Shown here one piece after another: positions 8,750 through 17,272 of a stretch of 45,335 nucleotides of DNA. The stretch lies in NCBI GenBank assembly GCA_022824005.1, contig JAJEBG010000018.1:1-45335 (forward strand). The letters run 5' to 3'. A program made the position numbers and the translations under genes. The notes under the pieces are model-generated. The model was not told the origin of the DNA and searched no databases. It saw only the letters and a program-made list of their open reading frames with translations. Source of the DNA: Paracoccaceae bacterium. Lineage in GTDB: Bacteria > Pseudomonadota > Alphaproteobacteria > Rhodobacterales > Rhodobacteraceae. Numbering within the stretch: the first letter of the stretch is position 1; each line of letters opens with the position of its first letter.

Positions 8750-9169
8750 ATGCCTGAATCTAGGGCACATGCTATTCTGGTCAACACCATAATTGCCTAT
8801 CTTCAAAAGACCATTTCCCCATTGAATGAAATGATGATTCTACATGACTCGATTGATCCAGTGCGAGGGGAAAGACCAACTAAAATTAATGGCTTCATCC
8901 CCGATATTTTTGCTAGCGATGTCCCAACGACTTGGTCCATGACCGGAGAAGCCAAAACAGAAGGGGATATTGAAACGAAACATTCTCGGCAGCAGATTGC
9001 TGCTTTCTTGGACTACCTCGCCTACACACAGAACGGCCTGTTGGTCTTGGCAGTGCCAATTTCCCTCAAACCCCGAGCAAAATCTCTTGTCCAAGAACTG
9101 GGATTTCCACTAGGAACAAAGATGCCAAAGTTTGACATTATTGGTGAGTCAAGTCCCCATATTGAATAA
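8750..9169 (+). CDS. Small PD-(D/E)XK nuclease-like protein, island right arm
   Basis: A 139-residue protein with a recognisable PD-(D/E)XK core. P51-D52 in GFIPDIFA is followed by E67-A68-K69 in TGEAKTE, the classic D...ExK spacing, and then a helix with RQQIAAFLDYL. Such folds serve restriction enzymes, Holliday-junction resolvases and repair nucleases. The size suggests a bare nuclease domain that relies on partners for targeting. ATG at 8750 is chosen as start; a TTG at 8741, one base after the ParB-like stop, would add three residues. Only 6 bases separate its stop from the helicase start, so the two are probably translated together. No DNA methyltransferase is encoded in the island, so it is not an ordinary restriction-modification pair. 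Confidence 0.7.
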   Translation: MPESRAHAILVNTIIAYLQKTISPLNEMMILHDSIDPVRGERPTKINGFIPDIFASDVPTTWSMTGEAKTEGDIETKHSRQQIAAFLDYLAYTQNGLLVLAVPISLKPRAKSLVQELGFPLGTKMPKFDIIGESSPHIE

Positions 9170-9175
9170 ACATTA

Positions 9176-10657
9176 ATGCTAGTCACTCACAAAAAACCAA
9201 ATCTCTTAGCCAGGCAAAGGGCTTTTCCACACCAGCTTGAAGCGTTTGAAGCGACAAAAAATCTCAATTTTGCCGCTATATTGCATGAGCAAGGACTAGG
9301 GAAAACCAAGATTGGCCTTGACTTAATTCTTTTTTGGTTGACGAACGATATCGTTGACTCGGTAATGGTTGTCACAAAAAAAGGCTTGATCAAAAACTGG
9401 GAGGACGAAGTTTCAACGCATAGCTTCCTTCATCCAAGAGTTTTGGGGCAGAACCGTAATTCAAATTTCTACGCCTTTAACAGTCCCTCTGTCCTCTATT
9501 TGACACATTATGAAGTCATTGTGTCAGAATGGCGACGGCTTGAGTTATTCCTAAAAACTCGCAAGGTTGGGATCCTCCTTGATGAAGCACAAAGGATCAA
9601 GAATCCAGAAACTAAGGTTGCTATAGCCTTGCATGGATTGGCATCTAGTTTCAAAAGACGTATAATCATGACTGGAACTCCAATCGCAAACCGTCCATTT
9701 GACATATGGTCACAGATCAAATTTCTTGATGATGGGCAATCACTGGGTAGAAGTTTTTCAACCTTCAGGCAAAATCATGACCTTTCGAATGAGTTCGCAG
9801 GGGATACCAAAATGGCTGGGCGTTTTGCTGATTCTGTTGAACTTATTTTTGACAAAATCAAAGCTTTCACAATTAGAGAGACAAAAAATACCGCGGGTCT
9901 GAAACTACCAAACAAGACCATACGCAATTTGGATTGTGAGCTCGAACCCCGGCAAGCTGAACTGTACCAAAGATTTCGGACGGAACTAGCGGCCATCGTT
10001 GTCCAAGACGACATACAAATAAACGACGATGCTGAGTCACTTTTGAAAAGACTCCTACGATTGGTCCAAGTGGCTTCTAACCCCTCAATGGTCGACCATT
10101 CGTATAAGCAAGTACCGGGCAAATTCCCGACTTTGGAGCGGTTAGTCAAGGATGTGGTTGATTGTGATGAGAAGATAATTGTATGGACATCTTTCACAGA
10201 AAATGCGGATGCGCTTGGGCGATATCTTGAGAGATTCGGAACATGTGTAGTGCATGGCGGGTGCGGTATTTCAGATCGAGAAAGATCCCTCTCGGACTTC
10301 AAGTTGAAATCAGATAGCCGTGTGTTGGTTGCAACTCCGGGTGCCGCAAAGGAAGGTCTGACTCTTACTGTGGCTAGCCATGCGGTCTTTTTTGATCGGA
10401 GTTTCAGCCTTGATGACTATCTTCAGGCGCAGGATCGAATACACAGAATTTCACAAGAAAAGCCTTGTATCGTGACAAACCTTTTGGCAACAAACACAAT
10501 TGATTGCTGGGTCGATGCTTTGTTATCGGCCAAAAATCTCGCGGCCCAACTTGGACAGGGGGATATTAACCGTGCAGAGTATGACAATCAAGCCAACTAC
10601 GCCTTCGGTGAGATGCTAAAAGATGTGCTTTGTTCAGAAGAGGAGGGAACAAAATGA
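9176..10657 (+). CDS. SNF2-family DNA helicase/translocase, island right arm
   Basis: A 493-residue SNF2-type superfamily 2 ATPase. Walker A is EQGLGKTK (38-45), motif II is LLDEAQRIKN with DEAQ instead of DEAH (136-139), motif III is MTGTP (165-169), and the second RecA-like domain ends with the arginine-finger motif QAQDRIHRISQ (about 427-437). The two domains fill almost the whole protein, so this is a minimal translocase without the large extra domains of chromatin remodellers. Small SNF2 enzymes of this kind occur in phages and in defence or DNA-modification clusters (for example DISARM and Dpd). Its stop overlaps the ATG of the second ParB-like gene (ATGA), indicating coupled translation. 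Confidence 0.92.
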   Translation: MLVTHKKPNLLARQRAFPHQLEAFEATKNLNFAAILHEQGLGKTKIGLDLILFWLTNDIVDSVMVVTKKGLIKNWEDEVSTHSFLHPRVLGQNRNSNFYAFNSPSVLYLTHYEVIVSEWRRLELFLKTRKVGILLDEAQRIKNPETKVAIALHGLASSFKRRIIMTGTPIANRPFDIWSQIKFLDDGQSLGRSFSTFRQNHDLSNEFAGDTKMAGRFADSVELIFDKIKAFTIRETKNTAGLKLPNKTIRNLDCELEPRQAELYQRFRTELAAIVVQDDIQINDDAESLLKRLLRLVQVASNPSMVDHSYKQVPGKFPTLERLVKDVVDCDEKIIVWTSFTENADALGRYLERFGTCVVHGGCGISDRERSLSDFKLKSDSRVLVATPGAAKEGLTLTVASHAVFFDRSFSLDDYLQAQDRIHRISQEKPCIVTNLLATNTIDCWVDALLSAKNLAAQLGQGDINRAEYDNQANYAFGEMLKDVLCSEEEGTK

Positions 10658-11664
10658 GCCAATCATCGACTCAGTTACCAGATTCAATTCTCATTAATGA
10701 AAAGACAATTCTTGTTGACAATATAGAATTGCCTCATAGCGAGCTCAGTTTTTGGGTTGAAAACCCTCGGATACATTCGATTCTAAGGCGAGAGTCTGAT
10801 AATGAACCGACACAGCAGGAGATTGAGGATCAACTGCTTAAAATGGACCATGTTAAAGAATTGATTCAGGACATTAGGCGGAATGGTGGACTAACTGACC
10901 CCGTCATCGTTCGGAAGGGTAGCCTTGAGGTACTTGAGGGAAACAGCCGTTTGGCCGCGTATCGACATCTTGCACGACTTTACCCCACTAAATGGCACAA
11001 GATAAGAGTTCGACTATTACCTGAAGATATAAACGAAAGCGATGTGCTTGCGCTCCTTGGACTATACCATTTGAAAGGCAAGAAGGCTTGGGATCCATTT
11101 GAGAAAGCGGGCTTCCTATACCGCCGCCACAAAGAAAATGACGTGGAAGTAGGAGAACTTGCAAAGGAAGTTGGTGAGACAAAAAACAAAGTGGCTCATA
11201 TGGTAGAAGTCTTTGAATTTATGCTCAAACATGATCAAGTTGAGAAACATAAATGGAGCTACTACGACGAATACCTTAAGAATCGTACCGTCAAGAAACA
11301 TCGAGATAAAGGCTTTGATGATTTGATTGTAAAAAAGATTGAAAGCGGCGAAATTGAGCGAGCAGTAGATATCAGGGAGAAATTACCTGTCATTCTCAAG
11401 GCACCTAAGCAATGCAAAAAGTTCATTGATGGGACAATTAACTACGAAGAAGCTTTTGAAATAGCCTCTGATTCTGGCAATAATGACAACATATTCAAGA
11501 GGATTAATAAATTTCGAACTTGGTTGAGCAATGAAGATACAGAACGCAACCTGACACGAACGCCAAGGGAAGCCAGAAAAAAAATTGAGTACGAGTTGAA
11601 AAAGCTCGGGCTGCAGGTGGAAAAAATGCTTCGGGAAGCGAGCAAAGGTCATACTTCACGCTAA
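10654..11664 (+). CDS. ParB/sulfiredoxin-fold protein 2, island right arm
   Basis: A 336-residue protein and paralogue of the one at 7732-8739. The shared marks, in the same order, are ENPRI, GGLTDPVIV, EGNSR (95-99) and WDPFEKAGFLY (146 onward). The C-terminal half is charged and helical and differs from that of its partner. The start is the ATG at 10654, overlapping the helicase stop as ATGA with a strong GAGGAGG Shine-Dalgarno 6 bases upstream; the TTG at 10630 is in frame but lacks a site. Two different ParB-like proteins bracketing a nuclease and a helicase suggest a heteromeric clamp or sensor on DNA. That role is inference; the fold assignment is well supported. Confidence 0.85.
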   Translation: MSQSSTQLPDSILINEKTILVDNIELPHSELSFWVENPRIHSILRRESDNEPTQQEIEDQLLKMDHVKELIQDIRRNGGLTDPVIVRKGSLEVLEGNSRLAAYRHLARLYPTKWHKIRVRLLPEDINESDVLALLGLYHLKGKKAWDPFEKAGFLYRRHKENDVEVGELAKEVGETKNKVAHMVEVFEFMLKHDQVEKHKWSYYDEYLKNRTVKKHRDKGFDDLIVKKIESGEIERAVDIREKLPVILKAPKQCKKFIDGTINYEEAFEIASDSGNNDNIFKRINKFRTWLSNEDTERNLTRTPREARKKIEYELKKLGLQVEKMLREASKGHTSR

Positions 11665-12199
11665 AAAAAGCTCTGTAACCCTGCTAAATCTATTGAAGCC
11701 GAGTCAATAATTAAGAATAGTTTACTGGGTTATTTGTGAATACATATGAAGCACAACATCTGCCACATAAATTCCAAAAATTCGTCTTTCTTTAGGGGCC
11801 AAAGCTCCTCAAGCATATAAGGAGAGAGTAACGAGGAACTGCTTTCTTATACGCAAATTATTGCGAGGGTCAAAGAGCAAAAAGCACGGATGTTGAAGGT
11901 TGCGGTAAACAACAAAACATGAGTTTGGCGGTACCCCTTCGAATAATCTCAAATCTAATCTTGAGGTTATAGACATGTTGAAAATCTCATCTCGAGGGTA
12001 TTTTTGAGATGAGAATACGAATTTCAAGGGGGCTTGGTTAACGTGAAGTTGGACAATGTTGTGATTAAGGATAAGCTAAGAAAGGTCCTAAGTTCCCATC
12101 GTGTCAATCGGTCAATATTACGGCGGTGGTCGGACAACAACAGAGTCAACTTTTGAGACTGTCAGTGATCGGGCAATTAATCACGCGAGGGATTAAGAC
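11665..12199. other. 535-base gap with structured DNA, no supported gene
   Basis: This stretch marks the right edge of the island. It contains two neighbouring inverted repeats: CTCAA/TTGAG at 11948-11965 and a 9-base perfect repeat TCTCATCTC/GAGATGAGA at 11985-12014 with a 12-base loop. A tiny frame from GTG 12043 to TGA 12156 (37 residues, KLDNVVIKDKLRKVLSSHR) follows an AAGGGGG, but I do not recognise it and it may be chance. No tRNA or other RNA gene was found. Confidence 0.4.
11985..12014. repeat. Inverted repeat (9-base stem, 12-base loop)
   Basis: TCTCATCTC (11985-11993) and GAGATGAGA (12006-12014) are perfect reverse complements around a loop ending in a T run. It is too far from the island's last gene (about 320 bases) to be a simple terminator for it, and there is no T tract behind the stem on the plus strand. 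Confidence 0.4.
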
Positions 12200-12650
12200 A
12201 TGATTAGACGGACCCTAACCTCACTTGTGGTGATGTTTCTTATCTCGTCAATCTCTTCAGCTCGGGCCGCCGGGTCTGAATGTGCGAATTGGAACACCAA
12301 GAAATTTTTTGAATTCGCGACGACCGCAGATGTGCAAGCTTGCCTTGCAAGGGGTGCCAATGTTGCAGCACGGGATGCCATCGGCGAGACTCCCCTGTAT
12401 TTGGTAGCAAGGTTTCAAAATGTTGAGAAAAGAATTATTGGATTCAAGGGCAAGTATTGAAGCCCGCGATAATTTTGGCATAACGCCTCTACACGATGCG
12501 GGCTCTTACGGCATTCCCAAAACCGTCAAGATGTTGGTGAATGCGGGAGCCAACATCAACGTAAAGAGTGATTTTCTCTTCCCTAATCGCGATGGTTGTT
12601 TTTTCAGGGCTCAAGTCAGAAACCTACGAAAGATTTTGAAGTTTCTGTAG
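12200..12650 (+). pseudogene. Secreted ankyrin-repeat protein, frameshifted
   Basis: The ATG at 12200 starts a clear signal peptide (MIRRTLTSLVVMFLISSISS, then ARAA as a likely cleavage site). It is followed by NWNTKKFFEFATTADVQACL and an ankyrin repeat (ARGANVAARDAIGETPLYLVA). The frame ends early at TGA 12458-12460. The protein continues in a frame open from 12420 with two further repeats (RASIEARDNFGITPLHDAGS; MLVNAGANINVKS). The switch falls near an AAAA run at 12426-12430, fitting a one-base indel. The tail runs into the 3' end of the convergent MltB gene. Such proteins are exported and bind other proteins, and are often numerous in symbionts. It is also short for the family, so it is probably dead. 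Confidence 0.75.
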
Positions 12651-13760
12651 AAATTCTTGACTTGGCAAACCGTCGGCAATGTCCCCCATCTCCGCCTGCG
12701 TGCTTTGAACGGCTCTGAGGGTTGCGGGTCCAGCCAGTCCATCAACCCCCTGAGTATCCAACCCTCGCTGAACGAGGAGTTGTTGCATAAGGCAAATATC
12801 GTCGCGAGAGAGGCTTACCCCGTTCTCAGGCCAGTTAGGTATTTCAAAATTCCGATCTTGAAGCGCGTTGGCAAGCAAACCCACTGCGAGAGCGTATGAG
12901 ATAGACAGATTGTATTTTAGGAGGACACGGAAATTTGCCGTGACGAGGAACGCCGGTCCGCGATGGCCATCGGGGATGATAAGAGAACATTTGCCCCAAT
13001 TTTTGAAAGATCGTCGACTGCCAAGCGTGACCCCGGTCTCTCTCCAGTGGGCGGCCGACCAAGTGTTCCAGTTTCCAGAAAGGGTATAATCGAATGAATT
13101 GGGGAGAAGGGCCAAATCGCCCCATGGCAGTCTTGACTGCCAACCTCGTCGGGCAAGAAAATTCGCGGCCGATGCCAATGAATCAGTTGGGTTACTTCCC
13201 CAAATATCCGCCTCCCCATCTCCAGTGAGCGTCGTCGCATCAGACAAATAACTAGTTGGCATGAATTGCGTGTGCCCCATGGCACCGGCCCAAGAACCCA
13301 TCAATTCTTTGGGTCGTTTCAGTATAGTCGCGATGATTTGCAAAGCGGCGATGAGTTCATGTTGCCAAAACCCTTGCCGTTTGCCGCCATTGGACGACAA
13401 TGTTGAAAGAGCATCAAGAGTAGGAATCTCGCCCCTGACCCTGCCATATTGAGTCTCAATACCCCAGATGGCGGCAAGGATGTGGCCGTCAACGCCGAAG
13501 ACGTCCTCAACTTTCTTTAGCGATGTGCGATGAAGTGCTATTTCCTCCCGCCCCAACTGAAGACGTGAATCGGTCAGCAATCGCTGAACATAACGGCCGG
13601 TCGGTAAAGAGATTTCAGGCTGAGATTGATAGCGCTCAAGAACCTCTATGTTGAGTTTGGCGTTTTCTTGAAAATGTTGGATAACGTTAGCGGGCAAGAC
13701 CTTAATGTCAGCGCGTCCACAGAAACTCGCTTTCCAAGCAAAAAATTTGCTCTCATGCAT
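12624..13760 (-). CDS. Lytic murein transglycosylase, MltB/SltB family, with C-terminal peptidoglycan-binding domain
   Basis: A 378-residue protein. Residues 20-300 match the MltB-type catalytic domain, with the catalytic glutamate in AAIWGIETQYG (about 100) and the family segments GAMGHTQFMPTSYL and AANFLARRGW. Residues about 305-370 form a peptidoglycan-binding domain of the PG_binding_1 kind (LMQQLLVQRGLDTQGVDGLAG). These enzymes cleave the MurNAc-GlcNAc bond in the periplasm. Oddly, there is no signal peptide. The ORF begins at MHESKFFAWKASF, already near the mature domain, and a TAG lies 4 codons upstream in frame. The start overlaps the RNase R stop by 8 bases with AGGAAA upstream, suggesting coupled translation. 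Export is therefore doubtful as encoded here. Confidence 0.85.
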   Translation of the reverse strand: MHESKFFAWKASFCGRADIKVLPANVIQHFQENAKLNIEVLERYQSQPEISLPTGRYVQRLLTDSRLQLGREEIALHRTSLKKVEDVFGVDGHILAAIWGIETQYGRVRGEIPTLDALSTLSSNGGKRQGFWQHELIAALQIIATILKRPKELMGSWAGAMGHTQFMPTSYLSDATTLTGDGEADIWGSNPTDSLASAANFLARRGWQSRLPWGDLALLPNSFDYTLSGNWNTWSAAHWRETGVTLGSRRSFKNWGKCSLIIPDGHRGPAFLVTANFRVLLKYNLSISYALAVGLLANALQDRNFEIPNWPENGVSLSRDDICLMQQLLVQRGLDTQGVDGLAGPATLRAVQSTQAEMGDIADGLPSQEFLQKLQNLS

Positions 13761-15504
13761 AGCGGTTTCCTATACCGGAATTTCCACTTGTTTGGGGTTT
13801 GTACAAACGGAAACTGAGTTGCCCGGTCGCCAAGTCAACTTCACGAAGTCTGACTTTCACGCGTTGGCCGACACAAATTTTTCGTCCCGAACGTTCGCCG
13901 CTTAGCGATTGATCCTTGGCGTTATAGGCAAAATACTCCCGTCCGATGGATCGGACCGGTACCAATCCTTCGGCTCCCAAGTCATCAATGCGAACAAATA
14001 ACCCAAATGACAGAACAGACATTATTGTGGCGGCAAAAACTTCACTGATCCTCTCCGACAGGTAACTGGCGGTGAAACGATCACGGGATTCTCGTTCTGC
14101 GGCTGTAGAACGTCGCTCTGTGGCGGATAGATGTTTGGCCAATTCTTTCAAATCAGCCGGTTCGTCATCGCTTCTCTCATCAGAACCTAACTCCAAGGAT
14201 TGGATCAAGGCCCGATGCGTCATCAAATCCGCATAGCGTCGGATGGGCGAGGTAAAGTGGACATAACGACGAAGACTCAATCCAAAGTGCTGATCTGACA
14301 CAGGACTGTAGACCGCCTGTTGCATGGCGCGAAGGATTTGAGTGCCCATGAATTCTGAATGACCTCTTTGGGCGGCCGCCGTCAATAAGCGATTGAAACT
14401 CGCGGCATTGACTCGGTCGTGAGACGACAAGTTGACGCCGTATCTTTTTGCCATGCCGGATAATTCATCAACCCTTCCAGTTTCGGGGTCGGCATGGATA
14501 CGGCTCAGATGGGGAATGCGACATTGCGACAAAGTTTCCGCAGCGCAGACATTGGCCAATATCATGAAGTCTTCAATGATTTGATGGCATTCCAATCGTT
14601 CAGCAACCACAATATCGGTGACTTTTCCGTTCTCTGAAAGGCGAACCTTACGTTCCTGAAGATCAAGATCAAGAGGTTGGCGGTGGCTCCGTTCCTGTTG
14701 CAAGGCTTGATGAGCGTCTTGCAATCGCAAAAGAGTCGACCTCAAATTGGACCTTTGGTCACCGCCAATGATCGCCTGTGCCTGATGATACGTTAATGAG
14801 GCGCGGGAGCGCATCACACCACGAACAAATTTGTGTGAGACTTTATTCCCTTGATGGTCGACAATGATTTTCACGGCTAGGCAGAATCGATCTTTGCCTT
14901 CATGCAGTGAACAAGCATCGCCGGACAAGATTACGGGAAGCATCGGCAAAACCATGTCCGGCAGATAGGTTGAATTGCCTCGCCGCCGCGCTTCCTCGCA
15001 TAGGGCTCCACCTGGACGCACAAAATGGGCCACATCCGCGATGGCTACCCAAATGACATAACCCCCGTCGCTATTCCCATCGGGGCTTACGACTACGGCA
15101 TCATCGTGGTCACGCGCATCCTCGGGGTCAATGGTTACAAAATCGAGAGAGCGAAGATCCTCCCGTGGAAGTTGAGAGGTCCGTTCACACGACCTGTTGG
15201 CTTCTTCAAGCGCCGCGTCAGGAAAAGCCTCAGTCAAGTGATGGGATCGGACGGCAATCTCTGAGAGTGATTTCAACTCACTGGCGGGGCCCAGATTTTT
15301 GATAATTTGCACCCGTCGTGGCTTTGACGGATCAAAAGAATATTCGACTACATCCCCATGTCTGACCCCTTTGGCTTCGCCCTTCGATACACGAAGCTCC
15401 AATCGATTGATCCCGCGTGACAAAGGCCTGATCCGGCTCCTATGTCTTTTGCAATGGAAGACACCAATATCGCCAGTTTTATTCGCAGAATGATGCTTCA
15501 TCAT
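13753..15504 (-). CDS. rnr: RNase R, N-terminally shortened (RNB exoribonuclease)
   Basis: About 583 residues, where alphaproteobacterial RNase R is usually 700-800. The RNB catalytic domain is complete. It starts near FVTIDPEDARDHDDAVVV (the metal-binding Asp cluster) and includes SLRRYVHFTSPIRRYADL; an S1 domain follows (about 500-575, SFGLFVRIDDLGAEGLVPV). The first 100 residues contain only the end of the cold-shock region. The N-terminal helix-turn-helix and first cold-shock domain are missing, and a TGA lies directly upstream of the open frame. The ATG at 15504 (or 15501) has TTTGGAG at good spacing, so the short form may be made. RNase R degrades structured RNA 3' to 5'. The shortened form may keep activity but lose substrate handling. 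Confidence 0.85.
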   Translation of the reverse strand: MMKHHSANKTGDIGVFHCKRHRSRIRPLSRGINRLELRVSKGEAKGVRHGDVVEYSFDPSKPRRVQIIKNLGPASELKSLSEIAVRSHHLTEAFPDAALEEANRSCERTSQLPREDLRSLDFVTIDPEDARDHDDAVVVSPDGNSDGGYVIWVAIADVAHFVRPGGALCEEARRRGNSTYLPDMVLPMLPVILSGDACSLHEGKDRFCLAVKIIVDHQGNKVSHKFVRGVMRSRASLTYHQAQAIIGGDQRSNLRSTLLRLQDAHQALQQERSHRQPLDLDLQERKVRLSENGKVTDIVVAERLECHQIIEDFMILANVCAAETLSQCRIPHLSRIHADPETGRVDELSGMAKRYGVNLSSHDRVNAASFNRLLTAAAQRGHSEFMGTQILRAMQQAVYSPVSDQHFGLSLRRYVHFTSPIRRYADLMTHRALIQSLELGSDERSDDEPADLKELAKHLSATERRSTAAERESRDRFTASYLSERISEVFAATIMSVLSFGLFVRIDDLGAEGLVPVRSIGREYFAYNAKDQSLSGERSGRKICVGQRVKVRLREVDLATGQLSFRLYKPQTSGNSGIGNRYA

Positions 15505-15742
15505 CAGGACTCCAAACCACAATCAAAATTTGTATGAAAGAGTCGCCGCAACGAAGCCCTACCACTACCCCTCACGGGGCTATCGGGAAAATATTCCTGA
15601 AAAGACAACGGCAAATAAAGTCCTCGAATGACTCCGAGCGCGATGAATTTACCGAAGCCACACCCTTATTTTCGTGTTCAAACAAAAAAGTCTGAAGTGG
15701 GTAAGATTGGCATGCGACTTGCTGAAAGACAGCCCCTTTGGG

Positions 15743-16042
15743 TCATTTGGTAGACTTATGGCTGTGCTCAAAGTCCGAAAGTTGCTCAGATGTGGCGTCT
15801 AACTGATATTTGCGCTTCCATTCATCAAACGGCAGTCCGTAAACGATTTCTCGTGATGTGGCTTTGTCAAGTTGGATACCTTTATCGGCGGCGGCTTCCT
15901 GATACCATCGACTGAGACAGTTGCGGCAAAAACCGGCCAAATTCATCATATCGATATTCTGGACATCGGTTCGGTTTCGGAGATGGTCACGCAAACGGCG
16001 GAAAGCCGCGGCTTCAATTTCTGTTTGAGTTTGCAAATCCAT
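15743..16042 (-). CDS. DUF1244 family protein
   Basis: A 99-residue protein that matches the DUF1244 family along its length: TEIEAAAFRRLRDHLRNRTD, then MNLAGFCRNCLSRWYQEAA with two conserved cysteines, then YGLPFDEWKRKYQ. The family is common in proteobacteria and has no established function. The start at 16042 gives the family-typical MDLQTQTEIEAA opening; an upstream in-frame start at 16123 would overlap pheS and add unlike sequence. The gene begins 14 bases after the pheS stop, in the place normally held by pheT. Confidence 0.88.
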   Translation of the reverse strand: MDLQTQTEIEAAAFRRLRDHLRNRTDVQNIDMMNLAGFCRNCLSRWYQEAAADKGIQLDKATSREIVYGLPFDEWKRKYQLDATSEQLSDFEHSHKSTK

Positions 16043-16056
16043 ATCTTCACTCCAGT

Positions 16057-17160
16057 TCAACGGCCGAGACCACTGTGAAGAGCCGGCATTTCGAGAGGTT
16101 GGAAACCATAATGACGAAGCCAACGGATATCCGACTCAAAGAAGGCACGGAGGTCGGGGGCACCGTATTTCAGCATAGCCAAACGATCAATGCCAATCCC
16201 AAAGGCAAAGCCCTGCCAGATATCTGGGTCGACACCACCCGCCTTCAGCACCTTTGGATGAACCATGCCGCTGCCCAGAATTTCTAACCAGTCCGAACCC
16301 TCGCCGACCTTTAATCGCCCTTGCTCCCAAGAACAGCGAAGATCAACCTCGGCCGATGGCTCGGTAAAGGGAAAATGCGACGCCCGAAAACGCAACTCGG
16401 CACGTTCAACTTCAAAGAAAGCGCGACAGAATTCTTCAAGCGTCCATTTCAGATGAGCCATGGAAATATCCTTGTCGATCGCCAAACCCTCAATTTGATG
16501 AAACATCGGGGTATGGGTTTGGTCATAATCGCAGCGATAGACACGACCGGGGGCAATGATGCGAAGGGGAGCTTTTCTAGCTTTCATGGCTCGGATTTGC
16601 ACCGGTGAGGTGTGGGTGCGCAGAAGGTTTGGCTGACGGCCGTCCGCAGATTTGGTGTTGCGGATGAAAAATGTATCATGCTCCTGACGAGCTGGATGTT
16701 CGGGGGGCATGTTCATCGCATCAAAATTATACCAGTCCTCTTCAATCTGCGGCCCTTCGGCGACGTCAAATCCGAGGTCCGCGAAGATGGCAATCACTTC
16801 TTCGATGACTTGACTGACTGGATGAATGGTGCCTGAATGACGGTGACGGCCGGGAAGAGTAATGTCTTTCCATTCGTTCTTGATCCGCTCATCCAATGCC
16901 CATTCCTCAATCACCGCACGTCTCGCTGTGATGGCTTCAGTGATTTCATTCTTGATTTGGTTCAAGCGAGGAGCCATCTGTTTACGCTCCTCGAGATTCA
17001 TCTGCCCGATCGTCCCTAACATCTGGCTGATTTCGCCCGATTTGCGTCCAAACGCCGCTAGTCTTGCCGCTTCAAGCTCCGCTTCATTGGTCGCTTTTTC
17101 GACTTGAGCCAGATGTTTAGCGCGCGTCTCTTCAAGGGATGGCATCATCGTTACACTCAA
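16057..17160 (-). CDS. pheS: Phenylalanyl-tRNA synthetase alpha subunit
   Basis: A full-length 367-residue PheS. The N-terminal coiled coil (about 1-90) binds tRNA. The class II core has motif 1 near [17 protein letters not shown], motif 2 around [14 protein letters not shown] and [12 protein letters not shown], and motif 3 in [14 protein letters not shown]. It also has the Phe-site residues [11 protein letters not shown]. PheS needs PheT to form the active alpha2-beta2 enzyme that charges tRNA-Phe. In nearly all bacteria pheT follows directly; here the next gene is a DUF1244 protein, so pheT must lie elsewhere. It follows rplT by 112 bases, as in the usual rpmI-rplT-pheS order. Confidence 0.95.
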   Translation of the reverse strand: MSVTMMPSLEETRAKHLAQVEKATNEAELEAARLAAFGRKSGEISQMLGTIGQMNLEERKQMAPRLNQIKNEITEAITARRAVIEEWALDERIKNEWKDITLPGRHRHSGTIHPVSQVIEEVIAIFADLGFDVAEGPQIEEDWYNFDAMNMPPEHPARQEHDTFFIRNTKSADGRQPNLLRTHTSPVQIRAMKARKAPLRIIAPGRVYRCDYDQTHTPMFHQIEGLAIDKDISMAHLKWTLEEFCRAFFEVERAELRFRASHFPFTEPSAEVDLRCSWEQGRLKVGEGSDWLEILGSGMVHPKVLKAGGVDPDIWQGFAFGIGIDRLAMLKYGAPDLRAFFESDIRWLRHYGFQPLEMPALHSGLGR

Positions 17161-17272
17161 TTATTCATCAAACGCTTGTTTTGGGATGACCGTTCACCGC
17201 CGATCTTGGATCCATTTATCGTGTCACATGATATGACAATGATCACTGATGGGTCGATCAAACCATAGCCAC

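Noticed and set aside
9775-10302. Minus-strand frame of 175 codons
   Set aside because: Serine-rich antisense of the SNF2 helicase gene without motifs.
4373-11664. Assignment of the island to DISARM, BREX, Dpd or Zorya
   Set aside because: SNF2 and ParB-like parts recall Dpd and DISARM, but the defining genes (DpdA transglycosylase, DISARM methylase and DrmB, BrxC/PglX, ZorAB) are absent.
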